64,000 bases of DNA from positions 310,001 through 374,000 of the forward strand of contig NZ_JAHSTY010000002.1 of NCBI RefSeq assembly GCF_019145355.1, in the 5' to 3' direction. Source of the DNA: Pseudomonas azadiae. GTDB taxonomy: Bacteria; Pseudomonadota; Gammaproteobacteria; Pseudomonadales; Pseudomonadaceae. The notes below the pieces were generated by a model, which ran no database searches, had not been told where the DNA came from, and saw nothing but the letters and a program-made list of their open reading frames with translations. A program made the translations under genes and the position numbers. This document shows positions 54,166-64,000 of the stretch, piece after piece; the stretch's first letter is position 1; each line of letters begins with the position of its first letter.

Positions 54166-54837
54166 TCAGCAACTGCACAGCGCGTTATCCAGCACCTTGC
54201 GCAATTCCAGCGGGTGATCCACCACCACATCGGCGCCCCAATGGCGCGGGTTGTCGTCCGGGTGGATGTAGCCGTAAGTCACCGCCGCCGTGCGCGTGCC
54301 GGCGTCGCGGCCGGACTCGATATCGCGCAGGTCATCCCCCACGAACAGTACGCTGGCCGGGTCCAGGTTGAGCATCTTGCACGCCAGGATCATCGGCTCC
54401 GGGTCCGGCTTGCTGTTTTTCACATGGTCCGGGCAGATCAGCACGGCTGAGCGCTCGGCCAGGCCCAGTTGCTGCATGATCGGTTCGGCAAACCGCAGCG
54501 GCTTGTTGGTGACCACGCCCCAGATCAGGTTGGCTTTCTCGATGTCTTCGAGCAGTTCGGGCATGCCGTCGAAGAGCCTGCTGTGGACCGCGCAGCCCTT
54601 GAGGTAGCGCTCGAGGAATTCCTGGCGCAGTTCTTCAAAGCCTGGGGATTCGGGGTCCATCGAGAAGGTCACGGCAACCATCGCCCGCGCACCGCCGGAG
54701 ATTTCATCGCGGATGTGCTGGTCATTGACCGGTGGCAAGCCGCGGTCGGCGCGCATCGCTTGGCAGATGGCGATAAAGTCCGGCGCGGTGTCCAGCAGGG
54801 TACCGTCCATGTCGAAGATAACCGCTCGCAACTTCAC
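54166..54837 (-). CDS. mupP: N-acetylmuramic acid 6-phosphate phosphatase MupP
   Basis: A 223-residue HAD phosphatase. Motif [17 protein letters not shown], motif [15 protein letters not shown], motif [12 protein letters not shown], motif [20 protein letters not shown]. It resembles phosphoglycolate phosphatase, but the position directly after ubiG in Pseudomonas marks MupP, which dephosphorylates MurNAc-6-phosphate in the cell-wall recycling route via AmgK and MurU. It starts 4 bp after the ubiG stop. Confidence 0.88.
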   Translation of the reverse strand: MKLRAVIFDMDGTLLDTAPDFIAICQAMRADRGLPPVNDQHIRDEISGGARAMVAVTFSMDPESPGFEELRQEFLERYLKGCAVHSRLFDGMPELLEDIEKANLIWGVVTNKPLRFAEPIMQQLGLAERSAVLICPDHVKNSKPDPEPMILACKMLNLDPASVLFVGDDLRDIESGRDAGTRTAAVTYGYIHPDDNPRHWGADVVVDHPLELRKVLDNALCSC

Positions 54838-54841
54838 AGGC

Positions 54842-55540
54842 TTACTCCTCGCGCAGGGTCTGGATCATGTAGTTGACGTCAACGTCGCTGGCCAGCTTGT
54901 AGTGCTTGGTCAGCGGGTTGTAGGTCAAGCCGATGATGTCCTTGACGGTCAGCCCGGCCTGGCGGCTCCAGGCGCCCAGCTCGGACGGGCGAATGAATTT
55001 CTTGAAATCATGGGTGCCGCGCGGCAGCAGCTTCATGATGTATTCAGCGCCGATGATCGCGAACAGGTAGGCCTTGGGGTTGCGGTTGATGGTGGAGAAA
55101 AACACCTGGCCGCCCGGCTTGACCATGCGAAAGCACGCATGGATCACTGAGGACGGGTCCGGCACGTGTTCCAGCATCTCAAGGCAGGTGACCACGTCGA
55201 ATTGCTGGGGCATCTCTTCAGCCAGGGCTTCGGCGGTGATCTGGCGGTATTCCACGCTCACGCCGGATTCCAGCTGGTGCAGCCGGGCCACGGCCAATGG
55301 CGCTTCGCCCATGTCGATCCCCATCACGGTGGCGCCGCGCAGGGCCATGGCTTCGCTGAGGATGCCGCCGCCGCAACCCACGTCCAGCACGTTCTTGCCG
55401 GCCAGGTTGACGCGTTCGTCAATCCAGTTGACCCGCAGCGGGTTGATGTCGTGCAGGGGCTTGAACTCGCTTTCGCGGTCCCACCAACGGTGGGCCAGGG
55501 CTTCAAACTTGGCGATCTCGGCGTGGTCGACGTTGCTCAT
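54842..55540 (-). CDS. ubiG: Ubiquinone biosynthesis O-methyltransferase UbiG
   Basis: A 232-residue SAM-dependent enzyme that does both O-methylations in ubiquinone synthesis. It starts [36 protein letters not shown], has the SAM motif [27 protein letters not shown], and the C-terminal [21 protein letters not shown] with the membrane-contact region. It is in a minus-strand run with the deaminase gene upstream (29-bp gap) and mupP downstream. Confidence 0.96.
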   Translation of the reverse strand: MSNVDHAEIAKFEALAHRWWDRESEFKPLHDINPLRVNWIDERVNLAGKNVLDVGCGGGILSEAMALRGATVMGIDMGEAPLAVARLHQLESGVSVEYRQITAEALAEEMPQQFDVVTCLEMLEHVPDPSSVIHACFRMVKPGGQVFFSTINRNPKAYLFAIIGAEYIMKLLPRGTHDFKKFIRPSELGAWSRQAGLTVKDIIGLTYNPLTKHYKLASDVDVNYMIQTLREE

Positions 55541-55569
55541 GGTGAATCCTCTAAAGCTGATAAATCGGT

Positions 55570-56901
55570 TTATTCGCTGTGCCCGCTGATGCGTCGTCCC
55601 CAGGCGATGGCCGTGGCGGTCAACTGTGCTTCATCCATGCGGGTCAATTGCCGGTCGTCGAGCAACTGCTTGCCGGCGACCCAAAGGTGTTTCACGCAAT
55701 CGCGACCGGTGGCGTATATAAGCTGTGAGACCGGATCGTAGATCGGTTGTTGCGCCAGCCCCGACAGATCGAAGGCGACGATATCCGCGGCCTTGCCGAC
55801 TTCCAGCGAGCCGATCTCGCTTTCCAGGCCCATGGCCCGCGCGCCATTGAGGGTCGCCATGCGCAGCGCGCGATGGGCGTCCAGCGCCGTGGCCGAACCG
55901 GCGACGGCCTTGGCCAGCATCGCGGCGGTGCGGGTTTCGCCCAGCAGATCGAGGTCGTTGTTGCTGGCGGCACCGTCAGTGCCTATAGCCACATTGACGC
56001 CAGCCTGCCACAGGCGTTCAACCGGGCAGAAGCCGCTGGCCAATTTCAGGTTCGATTCCGGGCAATGGATGACGCTGGTGTTGCTTTCTACCAGCAAAAC
56101 CAGGTCATCCTCGCTGATTTGGGTCATATGAACGGCCTGGAAGCGCGGCCCCAGCAGGCCCAGGCGTCCCAGGCGCGCCAGTGGGCGCTCGCCGGTCTGC
56201 TCGACGGCTTGCTGCACTTCGAAGGCGGTTTCATGCACGTGCATATGGATTGCGGCATCCAGTTCTTCGGCGATCACCCGGATTTTTTCCAGGTTGTCGT
56301 CGCACACGGTGTAGGGCGCGTGGGGACCGAAGGTGATCTTGATGCGCGAGTGGTGCTTGAGGTCGCCGAACAGCTCGATACCCTGGCGGATCGCCTCATC
56401 GGCGCTGCCGGCGCCGGGAATCGGGAAGTCGAGGATCGGAATCGCGATCTGCGCGCGCATGCCGCTGTTGTGCACGCAGTCGCTGGCGACCTTGGGGTAG
56501 AAGTACATGTCCGAAAAGCAGGTGATGCCGCCCTTGAGCTGTTCGGCGATGGCCAGGTCGGTACCGTCGCGTACGAAGGCTTCATCGACCCATTTGGCCT
56601 CGGCGGGCCAGATGTGTTTTTCCAGCCAGGTCATCAGCGGCAAATCGTCGGCCAGCCCGCGAAACAGGCTCATCGCCGCGTGCCCGTGGGCGTTGATCAG
56701 GCCGGGGCTGAGCAGCATGCCGGGCAGTTCGCGCACCTCAACGGCCGCAAGCTTCAAGGCCGCGGCCCGTGGCCCGATAAAGGCAATGCGCCCATCACGG
56801 ATGCCCAGGCCGTGCTCCTTGAGCACCACGCCGGCGGGTTCGACAGGTACCAGCCAGGTTGGCAGCAACAATAAGTCGAGCGGGGCGGCAGAGGCAGTCA
56901 T
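55570..56901 (-). CDS. TRZ/ATZ-family amidohydrolase (methylthioadenosine/SAH deaminase type)
   Basis: A 443-residue metal-dependent amidohydrolase. Metal ligands: [14 protein letters not shown] (HxH motif), [21 protein letters not shown] and [19 protein letters not shown]. In Pseudomonas this locus encodes an MTA deaminase that converts methylthioadenosine to methylthioinosine, which fits the divergent mtnA gene 108 bp away. Specificity is inferred from context. Confidence 0.88.
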   Translation of the reverse strand: MTASAAPLDLLLLPTWLVPVEPAGVVLKEHGLGIRDGRIAFIGPRAAALKLAAVEVRELPGMLLSPGLINAHGHAAMSLFRGLADDLPLMTWLEKHIWPAEAKWVDEAFVRDGTDLAIAEQLKGGITCFSDMYFYPKVASDCVHNSGMRAQIAIPILDFPIPGAGSADEAIRQGIELFGDLKHHSRIKITFGPHAPYTVCDDNLEKIRVIAEELDAAIHMHVHETAFEVQQAVEQTGERPLARLGRLGLLGPRFQAVHMTQISEDDLVLLVESNTSVIHCPESNLKLASGFCPVERLWQAGVNVAIGTDGAASNNDLDLLGETRTAAMLAKAVAGSATALDAHRALRMATLNGARAMGLESEIGSLEVGKAADIVAFDLSGLAQQPIYDPVSQLIYATGRDCVKHLWVAGKQLLDDRQLTRMDEAQLTATAIAWGRRISGHSE

Positions 56902-57009
56902 CGCGGGCTTCTTCCCAGGCAGCTATAAAAGAAGAGCGAAGTATACCCGAGCGTCCTGGCTGGCGGATCGCTATAATCGGCGGCTTTGTTCATGAGTGCG
57001 GAGTAACGG

Positions 57010-58086
57010 ATGCGCGATCGACTGTTGGCAGCGGAGAAAGTGAAAGCCATCGATTGGCGTGATGGCGCGCTGTACCTGCTCGATCAGCGTGCCTTGCCGT
57101 CCCGCGAAAGCTGGGTGGCCTGCGTCACGGTCGATGAGGTGGCTGCGGCCATTCGCTCGATGGTGGTGCGTGGTGCGCCGGCCATCGGTATCAGCGCTGC
57201 GTATGGTCTGGTGCTGGCCGCGCGCGAACGCATTGCTGAAGGCGGCGACTGGCAGGCCGCGTGGGAAGAAGACTACGCATTGCTGGCCGACAGCCGACCG
57301 ACCGCGTCGAACCTGTTCTGGGCGTTGAAGCGCATGCGCGACCGCCTGGACCGCGTCAAGAAGCACGCCGATCCACTGGCGGTGCTGGAAGCCGAGGCGA
57401 TCGCGATCCACGAGAGTGACCGCGAAGCCAACCTCACCATGGCCCAGTTGGGTGTCGAGCTGATCCGCAAGCACCAGGGCAATGCCCAGGCGATCCTCAC
57501 CCACGGCAATGCAGGCGCCCTGGCGACCGGCGGTGTCGGCACGGCGCTCGGGGTGATCCGCGCGGCCTATCTGGAAGGCATGGTGGAGCAGGTGTACGCC
57601 AATGAAACCCGGCCCTGGCTGCAAGGCTCGCGCCTGACCGCCTGGGAGCTGGCGGGCGATGGCATCCCGGTGACGGTGAATGCCGACTCGGCCGGTGCGC
57701 ATATCCTCAAGACCAAGGGCGTGACCTGGGTGATCGTCGGCGCTGACTGCATTGCCGCCAATGGTGATGTGATCGGCAAGATCGGCACCTATCAACTGGC
57801 GGTGTGTGCCATGCATCACGGCGTGCGGTTCATGGTGGTGGCGCCGAGTTCGACCCTGGACCTGATGATCGCGACTGGCGATGATGTCGCCCTCGAAGAG
57901 CGCGATGCCGGCGAGCTGCTGGAAGTCGCCGGCCAGCGTTTTGCCGCGGATGTGAGCGCCTACAACCCGGTATTCGACGTGACGCCAGCGGATCTGATCG
58001 ATGTGATCGTGACGGAGAAGGGCGTTGTCGAGCGGCCGGATACGGCCAAGCTGGCCAAGTTGATGTGCCGTAAGCGGTTGCATTGA
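57010..58086 (+). CDS. mtnA: S-methyl-5-thioribose-1-phosphate isomerase
   Basis: A 358-residue enzyme of methionine salvage that converts methylthioribose 1-phosphate to methylthioribulose 1-phosphate. Typical segments: [56 protein letters not shown], and [24 protein letters not shown] with the catalytic Cys and following Asp. It is divergent from the MTA deaminase gene. Confidence 0.95.
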   Translation: MRDRLLAAEKVKAIDWRDGALYLLDQRALPSRESWVACVTVDEVAAAIRSMVVRGAPAIGISAAYGLVLAARERIAEGGDWQAAWEEDYALLADSRPTASNLFWALKRMRDRLDRVKKHADPLAVLEAEAIAIHESDREANLTMAQLGVELIRKHQGNAQAILTHGNAGALATGGVGTALGVIRAAYLEGMVEQVYANETRPWLQGSRLTAWELAGDGIPVTVNADSAGAHILKTKGVTWVIVGADCIAANGDVIGKIGTYQLAVCAMHHGVRFMVVAPSSTLDLMIATGDDVALEERDAGELLEVAGQRFAADVSAYNPVFDVTPADLIDVIVTEKGVVERPDTAKLAKLMCRKRLH

Positions 58087-58106
58087 GGCCTTTGGCGCCT
58101 GGGAAA

Positions 58107-58182
58107 TCGCTATCGCAGGCAAGCCAGCTTCCACACTGACTGTGTTCACACGTCAAAATGTGGGAGCGGGCTTGCCCGCGAT
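58107..58182. repeat. REP pair downstream of mtnA
   Basis: ATCGCAGGCAAGCCAGCTTC (minus-strand REP with one change) and GTGGGAGCGGGCTTGCCCGC (plus strand) face away from each other across a 35-bp spacer. Confidence 0.82.
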
Positions 58183-58510
58183 TGGCCCTCAGGCGTCAAC
58201 AAAACCCTCGGATCCACCCTCCAAAAACAGCACCACCCCACCTCTGAGCCTCTCTCGTCCCTCTCAAGCCTGTCACCGGTCAAATTACTAGCCTCCATGC
58301 GCATCAGGGGGATAGGTGCGTGGCGGCGATTGTGATAACATCCGGCGGTTTCCAGGGCCGCCCCGAGGGGCTGCCTTAAACGCGCAGATCCGTGTCATAA
58401 CTCGTTGATTTGTCGTAAGTCGTTGTCAGGCACTTTGCCGGCGGCGGCGAGCTTCGTTCGTCCCGAATGGATGTGACGAGGTTTCACCCGAAAAAGGAAT
58501 CAGGCTTCTC
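58183..58510. other. gyrA upstream region
   Basis: 328 bp without a supported gene; it should contain the gyrA promoter. A GC-rich stem-like stretch CAGGGCCGCCCCGAGGGGCTGCC lies at 58352-58374. AAAAAGGAATCAGG before the ATG contains the ribosome site. Confidence 0.4.
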
Positions 58511-61165
<2,655 letters not shown>

Positions 61166-61176
61166 GCGGACACACA

Positions 61177-61209
61177 GGGGGCGGATGAAGATTCGCCCCC
61201 TTGTTGTTT
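61177..61209 (+). terminator. Intrinsic terminator of gyrA
   Basis: GGGGGCG (61177-61183) pairs with CGCCCCC over a ten-base loop, followed by TTGTTGTTT. Confidence 0.8.
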
Positions 61210-61248
61210 GTCCCGTATGAAACATGTCCTTGGTCTGGCACCGATCCC

Positions 61249-61336
61249 TGTGGGAGCTGGCTTGCCTGCGATAGCATCACCGCGGTATTACTGGAACTAC
61301 CGCGGTGCCTGTATCGCAGGCAAGCCAGCTCCCACA
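61249..61336. repeat. REPIN of the gtgggagctggcttgcctgcgat type
   Basis: TGTGGGAGCTGGCTTGCCTG and its complement, with an inner CACCGCGGTA/TACCGCGGTG pairing. It lies between gyrA and serC. Confidence 0.92.
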
Positions 61337-61406
61337 AGGGTTCGCTCCAGCGAAAGGGTGTTGTGGAACATGATTGCAGCCCCACCAAATCAAAGTGAGA
61401 TTGGAT

Positions 61407-62492
61407 GTGAGCAAGAGAGCCTATAACTTCTGTGCCGGTCCCGCGGCGCTTCCTGAAGCAGTCCTGCAGCGCGCGCAGGGTGAACTCCTCGACTGGCATG
61501 GAAAAGGCCTCTCCGTGATGGAAATGAGCCATCGCAGCGATGAGTTCGTGTCCATCGCCACCAAAGCCGAGCAGGACCTGCGCGACTTGCTGGACATCCC
61601 CTCCCACTACAAGGTGCTGTTCCTGCAGGGCGGCGCCAGCCAGCAGTTCGCGCAGATCCCGCTGAACCTGCTGCCCGAAGGCGGCACGGCCGACTATATC
61701 GACACCGGTATCTGGGGGCAGAAAGCCATTGAAGAGGCCTCCCGTTACGGCCACGTCAATGTGGCGGGCACCGCCAAGCCTTACGACTACTTCGCCATTC
61801 CCGGCCAGAACGAGTGGAAGCTGTCCAAGGATGCGGCCTACGTGCATTACGTCGCCAACGAAACCATCGGCGGCCTGCAATTCGACTGGGTGCCGCAAGT
61901 GGGCGACGTTCCGCTGGTGTGCGACATGTCCTCGGACATCCTGTCGCGCCCGATCGACGTGTCCAAATACGGCATGATCTACGCCGGCGCACAGAAGAAC
62001 ATCGGCCCGAGCGGCATCCTCGTCAACATCATCCGTGAAGACCTGCTCGGCCGCGCCCGTTCGCTGTGCCCGACCATGCTCAACTACAAGGTCGCGGCTG
62101 ATAACGGTTCGATGTACAACACCCCGCCGGCGTTCGCCTGGTACCTGTCCGGCCTGGTGTTCGAATGGCTGAAAGAGCAGGGCGGTGTCGCCGCCATGGG
62201 CAAGCTCAACGAAGTGAAGAAACGCACCCTGTACGACTTCATCGACGCCAGCGGCCTGTACAGCAACCCGATCAACCTCAGCGACCGCTCCTGGATGAAC
62301 GTGCCGTTCCGCCTGGCGGACGACCGCCTCGACAAGCCGTTCCTGGCCGGCGCCGATGAGCGCGGCCTGCTCAACCTCAAGGGCCACCGTTCGGTCGGTG
62401 GCATGCGCGCCTCCATCTACAACGCTGTCGATATCAACGCGATCAATGCGCTGGTTTCCTACATGGCAGCGTTCGAAAAGGAACACGGCTAA
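61407..62492 (+). CDS. serC: Phosphoserine aminotransferase
   Basis: A 361-residue PLP enzyme of serine and pyridoxine synthesis. It begins VSKRAYNFCAGPAALPEAVLQRAQGELLDWHGKGLSVMEMSHRS, has FLQGGASQQFAQIPLNLL, and the PLP lysine is in YAGAQKNIGPSG. The GTG start at 61407 gives the standard length and N-terminus; the frame continues 33 bp further upstream. Its stop overlaps the pheA start (TAATG). Confidence 0.96.
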   Translation: MSKRAYNFCAGPAALPEAVLQRAQGELLDWHGKGLSVMEMSHRSDEFVSIATKAEQDLRDLLDIPSHYKVLFLQGGASQQFAQIPLNLLPEGGTADYIDTGIWGQKAIEEASRYGHVNVAGTAKPYDYFAIPGQNEWKLSKDAAYVHYVANETIGGLQFDWVPQVGDVPLVCDMSSDILSRPIDVSKYGMIYAGAQKNIGPSGILVNIIREDLLGRARSLCPTMLNYKVAADNGSMYNTPPAFAWYLSGLVFEWLKEQGGVAAMGKLNEVKKRTLYDFIDASGLYSNPINLSDRSWMNVPFRLADDRLDKPFLAGADERGLLNLKGHRSVGGMRASIYNAVDINAINALVSYMAAFEKEHG

Positions 62493-63586
62493 TGTCCGAG
62501 CAAGAACTCAAGGCCCTGCGCGTACGCATTGACAGCCTGGACGAGAAAGTCCTGGAGCTGATCAGTGAGCGCGCGCGGTGCGCCCAGGAAGTGGCCCGCG
62601 TGAAAATGGCTTCCCTGGCAGAAGGCGAAGTGCCGGTGTTCTACCGCCCTGAGCGTGAAGCGCAAGTGCTCAAGCGCGTGATGGAGCGCAACAGGGGCCC
62701 GTTGGGCAACGAAGAAATGGCGCGGTTGTTCCGCGAAATCATGTCCTCGTGCCTGGCGCTCGAGCAGCCGCTGAAAGTGGCGTACCTCGGCCCGGAAGGC
62801 ACCTTCACCCAGGCGGCGGCCATGAAGCATTTCGGCCACGCGGTGATCAGCAAGCCGATGGCGGCAATCGACGAGGTCTTCCGCGAAGTGGCGGCCGGCG
62901 CGGTGAACTTTGGCGTGGTGCCGGTGGAAAACTCCACCGAAGGCGCGGTCAACCACACGCTGGACAGCTTCCTGGAACACGACATGGTGATCTGCGGTGA
63001 AGTCGAGCTGCGTATTCACCACCACCTGCTGGTGGGCGAGAACACCAAGACCGACAGCATCAGCCGCATCTACTCCCACGCCCAGTCATTGGCTCAGTGC
63101 CGCAAATGGCTGGACGCGCATTACCCGAATGTCGAACGCGTGGCGGTCTCCAGCAACGCCGAGGCGGCCAAGCGGGTCAAGGGTGAATGGAACTCGGCGG
63201 CGATCGCCGGTGATATGGCGGCGGGCCTGTATGGCCTGACGCGCCTGGCCGAGAAAATCGAGGACCGCCCGGACAACTCCACGCGCTTCCTGATGATCGG
63301 CAGCCAGGAAGTGCCGCCGACCGGCGACGACAAGACCTCGATTATCGTCTCCATGAGCAACAAGCCCGGCGCGCTGCATGAACTGCTGGTGCCGTTCCAC
63401 GACAACGGGATTGACCTGACGCGCATCGAGACGCGTCCTTCGCGCAGCGGTAAATGGACCTACGTGTTCTTTATCGACTTCATCGGCCATCACCGCGACC
63501 CGCTGGTCAAGGGCGTGCTCGAGAAAATCAGTCAGGAAGCCGTGGCACTCAAGGTGCTGGGCTCTTACCCGAAAGCGGTTTTGTGA
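62492..63586 (+). CDS. pheA: Bifunctional chorismate mutase / prephenate dehydratase
   Basis: A 364-residue enzyme making phenylpyruvate for phenylalanine. Residues 1-90 are the AroQ chorismate mutase (LRVRIDSLDEKVLELISERARCAQEVARVK). From about 93, VAYLGPEGTFTQAAAMKHFG opens the dehydratase, with VPVENSTEGAVNHTLD and DNSTRFLMIGSQ. The C-terminal ACT domain (GALHELLVPFHDNGIDLTRIETRPSRSGKWTYVFFID) gives feedback control by phenylalanine. It is translationally coupled to serC. Confidence 0.97.
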   Translation: MSEQELKALRVRIDSLDEKVLELISERARCAQEVARVKMASLAEGEVPVFYRPEREAQVLKRVMERNRGPLGNEEMARLFREIMSSCLALEQPLKVAYLGPEGTFTQAAAMKHFGHAVISKPMAAIDEVFREVAAGAVNFGVVPVENSTEGAVNHTLDSFLEHDMVICGEVELRIHHHLLVGENTKTDSISRIYSHAQSLAQCRKWLDAHYPNVERVAVSSNAEAAKRVKGEWNSAAIAGDMAAGLYGLTRLAEKIEDRPDNSTRFLMIGSQEVPPTGDDKTSIIVSMSNKPGALHELLVPFHDNGIDLTRIETRPSRSGKWTYVFFIDFIGHHRDPLVKGVLEKISQEAVALKVLGSYPKAVL

Positions 63587-63595
63587 GGCTTTAAC

Positions 63596-64000
63596 ATGAG
63601 TGGCAACTTCCTCGCCCTGGCGCAGCCGGGCGTGCAACAACTGTCGCCTTACGTTCCGGGCAAGCCTGTGGACGAGCTGGCGCGTGAGTTGAATCTGGAC
63701 CCGGCGAAGATCGTCAAGCTGGCGAGCAACGAGAACCCGCTGGGCCCGAGCCCTAAAGTGTTGGCGGCGATTCATGCAGAGCTGGCCGAGCTGACGCGTT
63801 ACCCCGATGGCAACGGATTCGCACTCAAATGCCTGCTGGCGCAAAAGTGCCGGGTCGAGCTGAACCAGGTGACCCTGGGCAACGGTTCCAACGACATCCT
63901 TGAACTGGTCGGCCGTGCCTATTTGGCGCCGGGCTTGAACGCGGTGTTCAGCGAGCACGCGTTTGCGGTCTATCCGATCGTGACCCAGGCCGTTGGCGCC
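63596..64000 (+). CDS. hisC: Histidinol-phosphate aminotransferase (5' part, cut by window edge)
   Basis: The first 135 codons of a class-I aminotransferase: MSGNFLALAQPGVQQLSPYVPGKPVDELARELNLDPAKIVKLASNENPLGPSPK, then LTRYPDGNGFALK and TLGNGSNDILELVGRAYL. This matches the HisC of Pseudomonas that follows pheA (hisC2), which can also transaminate aromatic amino acids. It starts 9 bp after the pheA stop; the rest is outside the window. Confidence 0.92.
   Translation, partial: MSGNFLALAQPGVQQLSPYVPGKPVDELARELNLDPAKIVKLASNENPLGPSPKVLAAIHAELAELTRYPDGNGFALKCLLAQKCRVELNQVTLGNGSNDILELVGRAYLAPGLNAVFSEHAFAVYPIVTQAVGA

Noticed and set aside
54166..54837. mupP considered as phosphoglycolate phosphatase (gph)
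   Set aside because: Motifs alone do not separate them, but the position between ubiG and the yciK-like gene is that of MupP in Pseudomonas.

Overview
The window is a chromosome segment of a Pseudomonas species, most likely of the P. fluorescens group. This rests on the gene content and order (lolCDE, queF, mlaA, rssB-rssC, tal, dusA; then yciK, mupP, ubiG, the MTA deaminase gene, mtnA, gyrA, serC, pheA, hisC), on high GC, and on more than a dozen REP/REPIN palindromes of the 'gtgggagc..ggcttgc' and 'gtgagcgggcttgcc' types between genes.

Layout. 1-5358 (minus): a SNF2-type helicase with a SWIM zinc finger (cut by the window edge), csiV and mfd. 5714-21809: housekeeping genes for central carbon and redox metabolism (gap, sthA, tal), envelope biogenesis (lolC, lolD, lolE, mlaA), queuosine and dihydrouridine tRNA modification (queF, dusA), and the RssB-RssC regulatory pair. 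21892-27071 is the accessory region. It holds an RHH/ParE toxin-antitoxin pair, a cluster of ten GGTTAG/CTAACC repeats, a 3' fragment of a tRNA-Gly(CCC) gene (a typical integration scar), an AT-rich gene for a 600-residue NACHT NTPase (a bacterial NLR-like protein, probably antiphage), a small gene that seems to use an ATT start, a structured leader before a DUF6124 gene, and a small lipoprotein. 27170-39805: an MFS exporter behind a decayed glycine-riboswitch-like leader with a terminator, malate:quinone oxidoreductase, a LysR/DMT pair, a VapBC module with a clear palindromic operator, ppnN, fabV, a HAD hydrolase, and a LysR/aminotransferase pair. 39941-44791 looks like a purine salvage and uptake block (PunR, PunC, a Tsx-like outer-membrane channel and an NCS2 permease). 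44887-53021 is a LuxR-solo locus: two proline-iminopeptidase-like hydrolases flank a PipR/OryR-type LuxR gene, each preceded by a lux-box-like palindrome, and the second hydrolase leads a complete oligopeptide ABC transporter operon. 53247 to the end is conserved core again.

Most novel points: the NACHT gene beside a tRNA scar and a dense short-repeat cluster; the degenerate glycine-riboswitch leader of the MFS gene; the structured DUF6124 leader; the LuxR-solo/peptidase/peptide-transporter locus with two matching palindromes; and a REPIN inserted inside another REPIN. Function calls come from recognising families and motifs by eye. No database search or folding program was run.
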